Of a stretch of 64,000 nt of DNA, positions 1 through 10,065 are shown piece by piece. Numbering within the stretch: the stretch's first letter is position 1; each line of letters starts with the position of its first letter. Location of the stretch: assembly GCA_963971405.1 (NCBI GenBank), contig OZ020488.1:45180888-45244887 (forward strand), written 5' to 3'. The stretch comes from Psococerastis gibbosa. Its lineage: Eukaryota > Arthropoda > Insecta > Psocodea > Psocidae. Position numbers and translations under genes: made by a program. The notes under the pieces were generated by a model that ran no database searches, was not told where the DNA came from, and saw only the letters and a list, made by a program, of their open reading frames with translations.

Positions 1-7
1 AGCGAGT

Positions 8-153
8 CATATAAAAGTTAAGTTCAAGAACTTGGAGGAAAACTTATAAAACCCATTATATTTCAGTAATATAAAACTAGCAGTGAGGACCAAACTGACG
101 ACCCTTCGGTGCTCTATCCCACGCCCCTTATGGCACCCAACACGACCTTGGTC
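8..153 (+). repeat. Direct repeat J, copy 1
   Basis: This stretch matches 771-911 in the same orientation, sharing AACTTATAAAACCCATTA, ATATAAAACTAGCAGTGAGG and CACGACCTTGG with scattered differences. The two copies bracket the Ly6 internal exon at 341-484. They may be two insertions of one dispersed element or the ends of an old local duplication; I see no target duplication. Confidence 0.6.
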
Positions 154-340
154 GTGCTAGGCTTTGGAACATGGGGGTGCCGCCATACCCCATTACAATG
201 GCTCGGTAAAGAGCCCCATGTTCCAATGCATAGCATGCCCCTTCTGTTCCTCACAAAAACATTTAGAGTCGTGGTGGGACCGGGCCTTACAGGCTTATGT
301 CACAGCGCGCAGCGTCCTTAATTGGCTGTTTCTATTTCAG

Positions 341-484
341 GCGACGGTCTGTCGTGCTTCCAATGTAACTCGTACACAGATTCAGGCTGCTCGGACCTCA
401 CCAACACCGACATCAACAGCCAATACTACAAGACCTGCCCTGACAGCGTAGATGGAGTTTATTGCAGGAAAACCCACCTAAAAG
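341..484 (+). CDS. UPAR/Ly6 (three-finger) domain protein, internal exon
   Basis: This 144-nt exon encodes the first half of a Ly6 domain. The open frame holds five cysteines in the Ly6 order: the CFQC pair, then SGC, KTC and VYC followed by RKT. It is bounded by a polypyrimidine tract and AG at 339-340 and by AAAG|GTAATC at 484-485. Both introns are phase 1: the first codon is completed by an upstream G, and the last G joins TT of a terminal exon to make Val. A signal-peptide exon must lie before the window. The protein is expected to be extracellular; insect relatives include sleepless/quiver and boudin-type Ly6 proteins, which modulate channels or septate junctions. Which member this is cannot be told from one domain. 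The remaining five cysteines come from one of three alternative last exons. Confidence 0.85.
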
Positions 485-1000
485 GTAATCAGCTATTGTT
501 AAAAAGTAATTTGTAATATTAATTGGATGATTTTTTCATTTTGTACTCCTACAAAAACATAAATATGCAACAGTATCACAACTGCATTTATTAACTTGGC
601 TGCTGGCGACCAAATCTGTTTTTCTAGGGCGTACTTGAAGGGGCTCGTCCCCCTGCGCCCTTGCTTAAAAAACCATAATGGCGCCCTTCAGAGGACAGAC
701 GTTTTCGTAAAGTAAAAAATCGGGAGAAGGAGGATTGGAAAACTTAGTAATAGTTGATGGAAACGGGCCTTATACAAGTTAAGACGTTCAATAGCATTGA
801 GGAATACTTATAAAACCCATTAAATTTCGCTAATATAAAACTAGCAGTGAGGACCAAACAAGTGGCGCCCCTTCGGTGCCCTGCTGCCTATGGTACCCAG
901 CACGACCTTGGGTAAATGTGGTTATGACCATCGAATGAAGATAAAAATAAATTAAAGGTAATGGTTAAAGGAAATAAATTTAAATAATAATATCAGAATC
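485..1000 (+). other. Start of intron after the Ly6 internal exon
   Basis: Non-coding intron sequence. The second copy of direct repeat J lies at 771-911. Nothing else recognisable. Confidence 0.7.
771..911 (+). repeat. Direct repeat J, copy 2
   Basis: Second copy of the segment seen at 8-153, same strand, alignable over about 140 bp with small indels. Confidence 0.6.
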
Positions 1001-1157
1001 GACTTCGATGGCCAGGTGGTAAAGTGCTTGCACTTGTGCGAGTCTTTACACGCCATGCGATCGGAGACGTGTCGTAGCTCAACACGGGTAATAACCTAGC
1101 GAGGCGACTGAAGAGGTCAATCGGATACATTCATTAAATTGTTTGTATGCGATTAAC

Positions 1158-1189
<32 letters not shown>
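1001..1189 (+). repeat. SINE-like family C, copy 1, with A28 tail
   Basis: A roughly 160-bp unit starting GACTTCGATGGCCAGGTGG and ending GCGATTAACCTT, followed by 28 A residues (1162-1189). The head resembles a pol III A box (TGGCCAGGTGG), and the 3' end is constant between copies, as expected of a SINE. Other copies: 3416-3579, 12764-12892, 30429-30597 (-), 36703-36835 and 48413-48556 (-). I could not identify a convincing B box or target duplication, so the tRNA origin is inference. Confidence 0.65.
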
Positions 1190-1192
<3 letters not shown>

Positions 1193-1609
1193 AGTGATTT
1201 TCGAATTTGCCAACGGTTTGTAAAATATTTATTTTGTGCTTTTGTTTATGATTGGAACCAATGAAAATATTACAATAGGAACCCCTAGAAATGTGTAAGC
1301 CAATGCTTAACTTATGAATTCCCATAATAATTTACATGTTCACATAAAAACCAATACATGAGCTATGACCGCGTGCGAGGCTTAGCATATAAGCGATGGG
1401 TAATCACTGGATTTGTAGATTCTCTCACATCCTCTGTTTTATTTAATTTATTTTTTCCTCTCTCCATATCAAATTGTAGGTACAATCTGTACAGCAAGCT
1501 GACAATAGACATTGGCGACAAACACAACCATACATTGTCGTATTATATGGTATATATAAAATTGAGATCAAATTAACTTTGGTTGAAGAGGTAAATTCCT
1601 CGTTTTGGA
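1190..1609 (+). other. Intron, nothing recognised
   Basis: AT-rich intronic sequence with no coding or repeat signal I can support. Confidence 0.6.
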
Positions 1610-1634
1610 CGAAATTAGAGGATATGGAAAAAAC

Positions 1635-1706
1635 TGGGCTTGGCGGGATTCAAACCCACGATGTACTCCTAACCGGGGCGTCGTCTTAACCACTGGACCA
1701 CAGGCC
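1635..1706 (-). repeat. tRNA-like element, family T (left arm)
   Basis: The reverse complement of this stretch reads as a tRNA-like sequence with GTGGTC, GGTTAAGAC and the T-arm GTGGGTTTGAATCCC. It is less regular than its partner at 1716-1788, because the 5' acceptor strand no longer pairs fully. Probably a pseudogene or SINE head. Confidence 0.6.
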
Positions 1707-1715
1707 ACAACCACA

Positions 1716-1788
1716 GGGCTTGTGGTCCTGCGGTTAAGACGACGCCCCGGTTAGGCGTAGATCGTGGGTTCGAATCCCGCCAAGCCCA
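1716..1788 (+). tRNA. tRNA-like cloverleaf (73 nt), probably SINE head or pseudogene
   Basis: The 73 nt fold on paper into a complete cloverleaf. The acceptor stem GGGCTTG/CAAGCCC is perfect, the D stem is GTC/GAC, the anticodon stem ACGCC/GGCGT is perfect, the variable loop is AGATC and the T arm is GTGGG-TTCGAAT-CCCGC, which includes a pol III B box. The anticodon loop reads CCGGTTA. Counted normally the anticodon would be GGT (Thr), but position 33 is C instead of the near-universal U. The same sequence recurs at 27912-27979, 40927-40957 (partial) and 62091-62163, followed by GTTTTTTcCATATCCTCTAATTTC. This points to a tRNA-derived repeat rather than a working tRNA gene. Confidence 0.45.
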
Positions 1789-1814
1789 GTTTTTTTCCAT
1801 ATCCTCTAATTTCG

Positions 1815-3415
1815 TTTACAAACACAGCCTCTCACACACCTTATAATCCGAAATTTTCCGATACCTTAATCACATTCCTACCTTTACCATACCCTGCCCA
1901 CTGTCTTTTTTCATTCCGTATGTTTAACTTGGCAATTAAATTTAATTTGACTGTAGGTAAGAACGTCTGAACGTCCGACACCAGCAACCAATTATTTGAC
2001 TTCGGAATCGAGTATACAGAATCGTAAGGATGAACTCGATACTAAAATTAAACCGGATCAAAAATTGACAAGGCTCGATTTTATCCGGTCTCAATCGATT
2101 CCCATTCACCAATCAGCTTTTTTTAACATTACTATTACAACCTATTGTAATCTTGATACAGTACAAAATACAAACCCAAAATAAACAATGCAAACAACAA
2201 TTAAAAAAATGGACCAACACCATGGACCATCATCAGCTGTTATTGCGAAACATAGTAAAATTGAATCTGATATCATTTACTTTGGGGATCATATAAAGAC
2301 TGGGTCTGTGAGTAAACTTTACTTATTGGCCTCAGGAGGAATAATTAATAGAGAAGCCTTCTTCCGTAGCGAATGCCTCCGACCCCCAGTCTACTTAACG
2401 GTCCTTTGAATCATATGACGGCACATCCGATCTTCCCCTGTTCCACTATAGCCTGGGCATGTTGGGTATGATCAATCAATGATTGTCAATCCTCAAGATA
2501 AGGAAATCAATATTTATTTTACAATAATATGATTTTTCTTCGATCTAAAATTGAAAGTACGAGGCAATAACAATGTAATTTTAATTAAATACAATATATT
2601 TTATGTTAAAATTGTAAAATGGGCAAGACCCGGGAATCTTGATAAATAAATGAATAAATGTACAGTATGTACTCTTGCAAATTATGTTTTATAGTACCTA
2701 GTAGTAGGATAGTCGATGTATTGTCAATAGACTTAGGACTTGAGGGCCTGTAAGCAATGCGGCATACTATGTGTATATATTTTTTATATTTATAAATCAT
2801 AACGCAACGCCCTTTGGGGCTTACACGTTATATATTTCTGTGGAATGTGGTGTGCATTATTGTCGTTCAGTAAATGATGTATATAGCCAGTTTTTTTTTA
2901 AATTTTTAATAGTTGAAAGACAGATCTCGAACACGGGGTGCATTACAATAACTCACAGTAGTTAGTTTAGTCTTACATTTTACCATGTCGGGAGGGCTCT
3001 ACCCCCACCCCCACCCCATATGTACGCCACTGCCATGCACAAAGGCGCAGTCAGGCTGCTGTATCCTTCGATAGGGGTCAAATGCCTTTGGGTAGACCCA
3101 TAGGACACATCCGATTTATATGTTTTTCGGGAGGGCAGTCGGGATACGTCCTGGCGAAAGCCTGGGCTTGAGCCTCCCCTCTTTTCAGGAGATGGGGTTT
3201 TCCCTCTTCTATCTTTATTACTACTATGCTATGTACAATATACTACTATATAGTAGGTTACAATTTCATTGGGCTGCCTTGTTCTGGCAGGGGACCAAAT
3301 TGATTCGTGAAGCCCTCGTAATTTTATCTACTAGGCCTATTCCTATTATTTCCCTTTTAATTCGTCGGGTAGCTACGTCATGACGCTTTGTTATAGACGT
3401 TAGTTATCGTATATC
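1815..3415 (+). other. Intron, nothing recognised
   Basis: AT-rich sequence with short open frames (up to 87 codons) that lack splice context, family motifs or start context. A C-rich run (CCCCCACCCCCACCCC) lies near 3000-3016. No gene or repeat copy could be supported. Confidence 0.6.
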
Positions 3416-3579
3416 AGCTTCTGTGGCAAGGTACTAGCTTGCTTGTATTTTTGCGAACCTCTACACACCTTGCGATCGGAGAGGTGTCGTAACTCGACAC
3501 CAGTATCCCATTAGATTACTAAGTGAGGCGACTGAAGAGGTCAGTCGGATACATTCATTAAATTGTGCGATTAACCTTT
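3416..3579 (+). repeat. SINE-like family C, copy 2
   Basis: Diverged copy: TGTGGCAAGGTACTAGC, then GCGATCGGAGAGGTGTCG and GAGGCGACTGAAGAGGTCAG, ending GCGATTAACCTT. It lacks the long A tail of copy 1. Confidence 0.6.
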
Positions 3580-3638
3580 TATATAAAAAGTAAAAATATA
3601 TATAAACAAGTTCACATTTTCTGTGATTGGCTATCTAA

Positions 3639-4029
3639 GGTGCCCATTCCACCGACCGGCTAGGGCTATTTACAAAAACGGTGACGTGGTAGCAGACATT
3701 CAAGACTTAGGTGGCGTTCCCACCGACCTCGCATTGCAGAATGCAAATGACATTGACGGAAAATAGAATTTTTCTTTTTATAGAAATCTATTAAAATGTT
3801 TGTACTTAACATATCCCATGACGCCATTTTTTAATTTTAGTTTGTTTGTTTGTTTGTGATTTTACTGTATGATCATTGATCAATTTTAACTATGGCATAG
3901 AGGAAAATAAACATTTCCGTCAATTCTGCAAAGCGAGGTAGGTGGAACCCCCCCCCCCTAAGTCTTGAATGTCTGCTACCACGTCACTGTTTTTGTAAAT
4001 AGCCCTAGCCGGTCGGTGGAATGGGCGCC
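3639..4029. mobile_element. MITE-A copy 1 (Tourist/Harbinger-like)
   Basis: 391-bp non-autonomous element with terminal inverted repeats of about 115-125 bp, beginning GGTGCCCATTCCACCGACC and ending with the complement, GGTCGGTGGAATGGGCGCC. It is flanked by TAA (3636-3638) and TTA (4030-4032). No transposase frame. Copies at 33921-34303 and 50331-50713 share ends and interior. The 3-bp TWA duplication and G/C-rich ends fit PIF/Harbinger MITEs. Confidence 0.85.
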
Positions 4030-4124
4030 TTACTCGGTACTGTACCTGTACGTCTTTAAAGAGGCTGCGTATTTTTTTTTTATTCTGTTTATTAGCTTAA
4101 GGAACCTTAGGGACAGACTCCTTC

Positions 4125-4190
4125 ACCTCAAGAGAAGGAGAGTTGACTGAGAGGGTGGACCTCCTGATTATAGTGGATTCTAAACCATGT
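4125..4190 (-). repeat. SINE D fragment
   Basis: Contains GAGTTGACTGAGAGGGTGG and CTGATTATAGTGGATTC, matching the middle of SINE family D (see 37028-37315). Truncated at both ends. Confidence 0.6.
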
Positions 4191-5425
4191 ATATAACTAA
4201 ACAAAAATCGTCATAAAGACGGGTTTCTGTACTAAAGACTAGCAAAGTTATAAGTTATTTTATTTGGGGCTGTTCATTTCAGACTTTATCCAATTACCGG
4301 AAGTGACCAGCCCCCCTCCTCCCCACCATTCATCCCCACACCCCTCCTTCCTAGCACTCTAACCCCATTAACTTGGTTGCTACTTTATTTTATTGCTTTT
4401 AAATGCACTTCACATACCACTTCGCTACTGTAACTGACACTATGCTGACATGCTCACTTATTTAATTCTTTCTAAATTGCTTCTCTACGGTTAAATGTTT
4501 TACTTTTTGTTTTTAATGGATTGGAAAATCTATTGTACAGTGCATTTCCAGGGTAGCTCATTAAGCAGGGCAATTCACTCTGTTTCGATTTCTGTTTCAA
4601 ACGAGTTATTGCAGAAATAAATAAATTGAGCATACAAAAATCGCAATATATTCTGAAGCTGTCACAGTGTGGATCCCGTCAGCATAGTTTTTTATTTATC
4701 CGTATGACGGCACCGTCATGTTCTAATACATGGCGGAGTGTGGGATAATTGCGATTGTAATGCTTGCAAATATTTATGTAAGTTAAAAAAAAACACGCAT
4801 CATTTTATATAGCATGTTCTATCTTCTTAAAAAGTAACAATTTGAAAACAAAAAGAAAACATTTGAATTCTAACGTGACGAGATTCTTAATTTTCTTAGA
4901 CTGCGTACAGATAACATGATGCTCATACAATCTCATTTGCTCGCAGCTTCCTATAGATTTCAACGAAGCTCTTAATACATGCTATGGATTTGTTGAGTGT
5001 AATGCGGCATTGGCCGCCTTACATGCACACTCCACCACTGCATGGCGGTGTCAAGCATTGAAGTGGCACATTGAATTTCGCTGTTCGCCTGAAACACCCT
5101 GTATATGATAATGGAAACATTGCTACCAAATAAAGTGCCTACTAAAAAAAAAAAAAAAAATAGTAATGTCAGGTTCAAGGTTATCTCTGTGATTTTTCCC
5201 GTATATCGTCCCTTGGAAAAGAGTCGGAGTCGAAAAATGAGGAATCGAAGCAGTTTTAGATGGAAGAACAGCCTATACATAAAAATCAGCTGAGGCTATC
5301 TAGTTAGTATTCTGGAGGCAAGGGAAATTGCATTCGGCCACCATCAGTTCTGGTCAATAATTCATCTTTGGTATATCCTGTATTTAGGATGACTCCAACC
5401 ATCCGCTTTTATAAGGACATTTATA
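4191..5425 (+). other. Intron, nothing recognised
   Basis: No coding or repeat copies supported. An A run of about 17 lies at 5144-5160. Confidence 0.55.
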
Positions 5426-5500
5426 TGAGTGGTACGGAACGGTACGGAATCTGAATTTCACCCGAAAGATTTTGGTTCGAGTCTTACACTTGCTACATTT
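5426..5500 (+). repeat. SINE G head fragment
   Basis: Carries TTTCACCCGAAAGATTTTGG and the B box GGTTCGAGTC, as in the full SINE G copies at 45208-45431 and 49106-49323, then breaks off at a family B fragment. Confidence 0.5.
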
Positions 5501-5512
5501 TCAAAGAACCGA

Positions 5513-5700
5513 CAAAGAACAGACAAACAGACAGACAGACATACTGACAGACAGAGCGACAGAGCGACAGACAGACATTTCGTTAAAACAATTTTTTTGG
5601 GTTCCTGGGACCTCAAAACGTGTAAATCCGTTGAAATCTCGGAATCGAAAATTTCGACCATCACAAAGCTTCCCTTATACTACGTATAAGTTGGAAAGCA
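5513..5700 (-). mobile_element. Family B element, truncated copy
   Basis: Reverse-strand 5' end of family B: (CAGA)n, then TTTCGTTAAAACAA, GTTCCTGGGACCTCAAAACG, GACCATCACAAAGC and CTTATACTACGTATAAG, ending in GTTGGAAAG. Only the segment from the microsatellite to the 5' terminus is present. Confidence 0.75.
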
Positions 5701-5837
5701 ATTAAAGCGTTTGTAATTATATTGTAATATTATCGACTATTACCGTACGTAACGCTAAGGAGCATTAGAACCCGCTCTTAGTATAGTACAGTAGAAGGAA
5801 AGTCTTTATTTCTTTATTTATTTATCTTGTTTTAGCG

Positions 5838-6060
5838 ACTCGTATCTGTACTTGGTTAAGTCATGCTTTCGCCTGTTTCATAGCGTCAATGGTAAGCTTG
5901 TCTCAGCTTGTCCATCATCGCTTGCAGCTGATGTAGGTTGACATCGAGAACGTGTACTAGTTTGCCAATGGCCAAAATTCATACGGAAACAATACAAATA
6001 TAGTCTGAAATCCATGGGGTCGTTGGCATTGGACAAGGGACCTATGGGTAACTATCAGCG
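5838..6060 (-). repeat. Dispersed repeat H, copy 1
   Basis: On the reverse strand it shares GCCAACGACCCCATGGATTTC, GGCAAACTAGTACACG, GTCAACCTACATCAGC and ACCATTGACGC with copies at 12958-13105, 15655-15790, 32040-32175, 44148-44235 (-) and 61405-61615. Longest with the 61405 copy. Class unknown; no coding capacity or terminal repeats seen. Confidence 0.6.
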
Positions 6061-6710
6061 GAGGCCCCTGTCATGGTCTTCTTGTAACTGCATTTCGATT
6101 TCGGGTCTTTTACCGCCGTTTTTTTTTTTAATTTTCGCTAAATTTGTTGTACTGAAGCGCTGTTGAAATCAACTTACCGTACATACGTTTTTGCTCAGGA
6201 AGCCCAGATAAGAAACACAATTCTGAGCCAATTGATCCCCCCTCCATACATTCCTTACTATCAATATTTTCACAACGTCAAAGTTCTCATGAAATATCGT
6301 AGACAAATAAATTAAATGTCATAATGAAGAAGAAATATTTCTCTACATTTTGATACACATGAGAAATAGTGAGAAATCTCACATATCACCGTATTAATTG
6401 ACCAAAGTTATCAATTGCCAAAGTTTTGGAACTGCTTCGGCTTGATATCACCCTATTTTTTTTACTAAATATAGATTCAATAACTTTGGCCGCCATCGGT
6501 GTTAGTGCCGGCCACTTAATGCGCATCAAAATGATGAGTAAAATTTCTTCAATTTAATGACAATTCTCTTATTAATACTCCTCCAATCGATTTTCACCCT
6601 GAATGTTTTCCCACTCCAGTCTCCTCTTAATATCTTTATCACAACTTTTTGATTGCATGTGGAATTGTGAAAATCCCCATCTAAAATCGACTGAATATTT
6701 ACTTTTTCAG
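6061..6710 (+). other. End of intron before terminal exon a
   Basis: No repeat copy recognised. Ends in a polypyrimidine tract (ACTTTTTCAG) at 6701-6710. Confidence 0.6.
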
Positions 6711-6934
6711 TTCTGGTGGAGGAAGTCGCTGGGAAGCCTCATGAGCGCATAATCCGCGCATGCGCGCACAAAACCCACCCCAAAAGAGACTGCTATGATG
6801 CTGTTAGTTTTACGCATACAGAAAGGGTCTGTCATTGTGTTGAGGATGGCTGTAACAGTGCTCCTTTATCGTATGCATCTTCTATAGTTTTAGCACTCGT
6901 CTCAACGCTTATGTTGATTCTGACTGTTATGTAG
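6711..6934 (+). CDS. UPAR/Ly6 alternative terminal exon a
   Basis: This 224-nt coding part runs from a good acceptor to a TAG stop and completes the Ly6 domain begun at 341-484. A phase-1 G from the upstream exon plus TT gives Val. It holds cysteines 6-10 of the domain: RAC, RDC, then the hallmark VCHC...DGCN. After the final Cys-Asn comes a short small-residue spacer (NSAPLS) and about 20 hydrophobic residues running to the stop with no cytoplasmic tail, the layout of a GPI-anchor signal. It is the first of three such exons; a transcript ending here would skip b and c. A possible ATTAAA poly(A) signal lies at 6985-6990. An intact frame and splice site argue that it is used, but this is not proven. 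Confidence 0.85.
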
Positions 6935-7287
6935 CTAAATTAGTTAAATTTTTCTTTATTCCGTTAAGTAGGTACTCAATGTTCATTAAATAAGATTTTT
7001 ACATTGCTGTTGAAACTGAGAACTCGATAAAGGGTAAAGAAGACTGTTTAAAAAAGGTTAATGTTATAAAGAGTCATGATTATTAATGTTTTAGTAAAGG
7101 CTCCAACGGATAAACATTGCCTACCGGTAGACTCATATTACAATAGTGGTAGAACCTTTAGTTTCGTAAAACAATAACATTGAATAATTATACATAATTC
7201 TCTGTTATATACCTATATTCAATGACAATGCATATGCAACGGACTTGCCTGGAATGGCTCTAACTACTTATTGGTACAAAATTGTAG
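6935..7287 (+). other. Probable 3' UTR of terminal exon a and flank
   Basis: Non-coding sequence after the stop; an ATTAAA hexamer lies about 50 nt downstream. No repeat recognised until the family B fragment at 7288. Confidence 0.5.
6985..6990 (+). promoter_or_regulatory. Candidate poly(A) signal ATTAAA
   Basis: The common variant hexamer, 51 nt after the stop of terminal exon a. Position is plausible; use is not shown. Confidence 0.35.
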
Positions 7288-7833
7288 TCGGTCCACCTGT
7301 CGTCACTGGAGGTGAGGTAAATTATAGATAGGTCAGACCAACACATTACCACACAGTAATTATGGCAGGGCATCCAATGCATTTGAGCGTGAATTTTCTA
7401 TCATTTTAAAAATAAAATTTTTTTTTTGGGAAAGCAACCTGTCCGGTAATGTTACTCAATTTAACACCTAAAACATGCCTGAAATCATAGATAGAAAGGA
7501 TCCGCAGAAAAATTACTTTTTGGTCATTTTTCATGGAAAATGAGTTATTTTTATTTATTTATTTATATATATAAAAGCAAACTATGAAGGGGCAAGTGAT
7601 CCCCCGCATTTTATTAGCATTAATAACGACTACAATATAATAAATAAATTTAAAAGAATTAGTTTGAGCCGTTTTTGAGAAATATTTTTTAGACGTTTTT
7701 TTTAGCTTTATGAGAATAAAACCCCCTAAATTGAGTTAGCCAAAAAAAAAAAAAAAAAATATCCCGAGGCATGATTTTTGTAAACCTACATGCTAAATTT
7801 CATCAAAATCGACCGAGTTTGCCCGGAAATCGA
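7288..7833 (-). mobile_element. Family B element, truncated copy ending at a TTC array
   Basis: The reverse strand matches family B from GTCACTGGAGGTGAGGTAAA through GGGAAAGCAACCTGTCCGG and GGGGCAAGTGATCCCCCGC to GACCGAGTTTGCCCGGAAATCGA. In complete copies the (CAGA)n microsatellite begins right here; in this copy a TTC array begins instead, and the rest of the element beyond it is missing. Confidence 0.8.
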
Positions 7834-8295
7834 TTCTTCTTCTTCTTCTTCTTCCTCTTCTTCGTCTATTTCTTTTTCTTCTTCTTCTTCTTCTTCATCT
7901 TCTTTTTCTTCTTCTTCTTCTTCTTCATCTTCTTTTTCTTTTTCTTCTTCTTCTTCTTTTTCTTCTTCTTCTTCTTCATCATCTTCTTTTTCTTTTTCTT
8001 CTTATTCTTCTGCTTCTTCATCTTCTTTTTCTTCTTCTTCTTTATCTTCTTTTTCTTCTTCTTCTTCCTCTTCTTCGTCTATTTCTTCTTCTTCTTCTTC
8101 TTCATCTTCTTTTTCTTCTTCTTCTTCTTCTTTTTCTTCTTCTTCTTCTTCTTCTTCTTTTTCTTCTTCTTCTTCATCTTCTTTTTCTTCTTCTTCTTCT
8201 TCTTCTTCTTCATCTTCTTTTTCTTCTTCTTCTTCATCTTCTTTTTCTTCTTCTTCTTCTTCTTCATCTTCTTCTTCTTCATCTTCTTCTTCTTC
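7834..8295 (+). repeat. (TTC)n/(GAA)n array, 462 bp, interrupted
   Basis: A homopyrimidine array of TTC triplets with regular interruptions (TTTTTC, ATC, CTC, GTC). Recurring blocks such as TTCATCTTCTTTTTC suggest internal higher-order duplication. It reads as poly-Ser or poly-Phe in two frames and poly-Lys on the other strand; none of these is a credible protein. Long GAA/TTC tracts can form triplex (H-DNA). It starts exactly where family B carries its (CAGA)n tract. Confidence 0.95.
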
Positions 8296-9699
8296 CCTGT
8301 GCCGAAGGAATATTTTTATATATATAATTAATTATACCCTTGTAATAGAAAAACCCTGTGGGGCCCAAGGTTAATAAACTCGCACAGTAAACGCTATAGA
8401 TGATGCAACATGTTTTCTATTTCACGTCTGTGAATAATAATACAAAATAAGGACAATGATATACCTATGAGGGAAGAAGTTATTATATGGTGGACACCCG
8501 CCTTCATTTAATATAATTAAATAAATAATTTACTTTACATTATATATTGTCTATTGCTCTGTATACCTGTACCGCAGGCAGCTACAGCGCACAACAGGAC
8601 AAATGACATTTTTTGTTTTTTTCCTCTACCAGACGTCTGCTATAGGTAGATCTTGTTCTACGTCCCGTGGGCAAGCCAATATTTATTGCATTTCTTCAAG
8701 AAAAGTGTTTAGTGAATAGAGTAGGCTATATTTCGCTCTAAGTCTTCTTAGATAGAAGTAGGAGATTGCAAATCACATATTGTATATTATTATTAATTTA
8801 ATTTTCTACGGTATATACGGTAGAAAGTTACTGTACGTTGTATTATGTTCTTGGGCTATTTGGGGCCCTCTTGGTGACAGTTGCCCCAGTTCTCATTTGT
8901 AAATTGTTTTTCCTATGGCCATTGGTCTATGGCCATATGTCATACCTTTGACTATTTCCAAGTGTAGGGGCATTTAACGTTGATTTTAGAAGGTTATAAT
9001 CATTCAAGTGTAGCCTATATAGGACATAGTATGATCAAATTATAGTCTTGACTTCCATGCTATAGTTGCCACTATAAGTTACGTACAATTAGTAAGAATT
9101 CGCCCAGGAAACATACCATAGGCCACCCATTACTTTCAGATAGTGCAATAGAGTAATATTAAATTTAGTGAATTAGCGATAACGACCAGGTGAAAGGTCT
9201 ACTACAAGAGGTCAACAGCGATTGGTTTCTTTTCCTGCTGTAACTTAATTAGGCAATCGTGTAACAGTGGGCTTCTGTGTTGAGAACTAGCCTATTTAAT
9301 TAAAGTATTAAAAAACGTTGATTTTACGTCGTCTTTGTTCACAAGGAAGGTCGGCGGCGTCTCCAGACGACTCTGTTCAGAGCGTCTTCTCTTTATTGCG
9401 AGAGTCCTCACTCCTCAGGTCGTGTATGATAAGCTTATCTTTTCCAAAAGTGCTATAGTGTATACATCAAGCCGGTATTTTCTTCTGGGGGGGGGGGGGG
9501 GCTGTGGCAACTGTGATCCTATCTAGTGTAAATTTATTTCATGAAAATTCAATTGTATGTAGTGTATTCTTTAGAGGTTATGGTGTCACTCATACATATA
9601 TGATAGCATACGCACATCAAACGGCAATTTATTGGAGGATTTAGCTTCGGTGCGAACACAGGTTTATAACATTTTGCGGATATGCAATGCAATGATATC
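8296..9699 (+). other. Intron/intergenic, nothing recognised
   Basis: AT-rich, no supportable gene. A 15-G run lies at 9487-9501. Confidence 0.55.
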
Positions 9700-10065
9700 A
9701 TTACGAAAAATTTGAAGATATAAACGCAAAATAGTGGGGCGTTACGCATTTTAACAGAAGTAAAGTATGGATTTTACAAAGCCTACAAAAGAATGCTTAT
9801 ACATAAAAATGATATTGCATCTAACCCGCAGGGGGTCTCTCCCGGGGGAAAAATTTGAAAATATAAACCCAAAATGGTGGAATTTTACAGCAGGAAAGCT
9901 TGCAAAGGAATACATATTCATATTGCTCCAAACAGGGGGACCGGGGGTCTCCCCCGGGGGAAAGTTTTGGAAAAAAATAGGTGCGAAATTGTGAGGTTTT
10001 ACGATTTTAACAGCAGTAAAGTTTATAATTTACTGAGGAACACGTATTCATGTTACCGAACTAGA
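9700..10065 (-). repeat. Family E, about three tandem units
   Basis: Units of about 110-130 bp, each with GGGGGTCTCCCCCGGGGG (or a degraded form), AAATTTGAAAATATAA, GTGGGG..TTACG and TTTAACAGCAGTAAAG. The same unit is repeated four times at 26873-27362 and found singly at 39165-39300, 43080-43400 (opposite strand) and 45850-45920. The GC palindrome can form a 7-bp hairpin. Confidence 0.65.

Larger units (their letters stand above)
1610..1814. repeat. Head-to-head inverted pair of tRNA-like elements
   Basis: A near-perfect palindrome with arms of about 97 bp. The left arm (1610-1706) is the reverse complement of the right (1716-1814) with a few mismatches; the centre is about 9 bp. Each arm consists of a tRNA-like cloverleaf followed by a short shared tail that reads CATATCCTCTAATTTCG in the forward direction. 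Single-stranded DNA or RNA would form one long hairpin. Confidence 0.85.

Noticed and set aside
109-451. Frames starting at 109 and 164 overlapping the Ly6 exon
   Set aside because: They run through the intron, acceptor and out-of-frame exon sequence; the cysteine-bearing frame from the acceptor at 341 is the real one.
5429-5689. Frames with repeated Cys-Leu-Ser-Val or Asp-Arg-Gln-Thr (also 28497, 29700, 60236)
   Set aside because: They come from the (TCTG/CAGA)n tract of family B elements, open in several frames.
7771-8374. Open frames of 186-194 codons rich in Phe or Ser, and a Lys-rich frame on the other strand
   Set aside because: They are translations of the TTC/GAA array; no start context, no domain, all three readings equally open.
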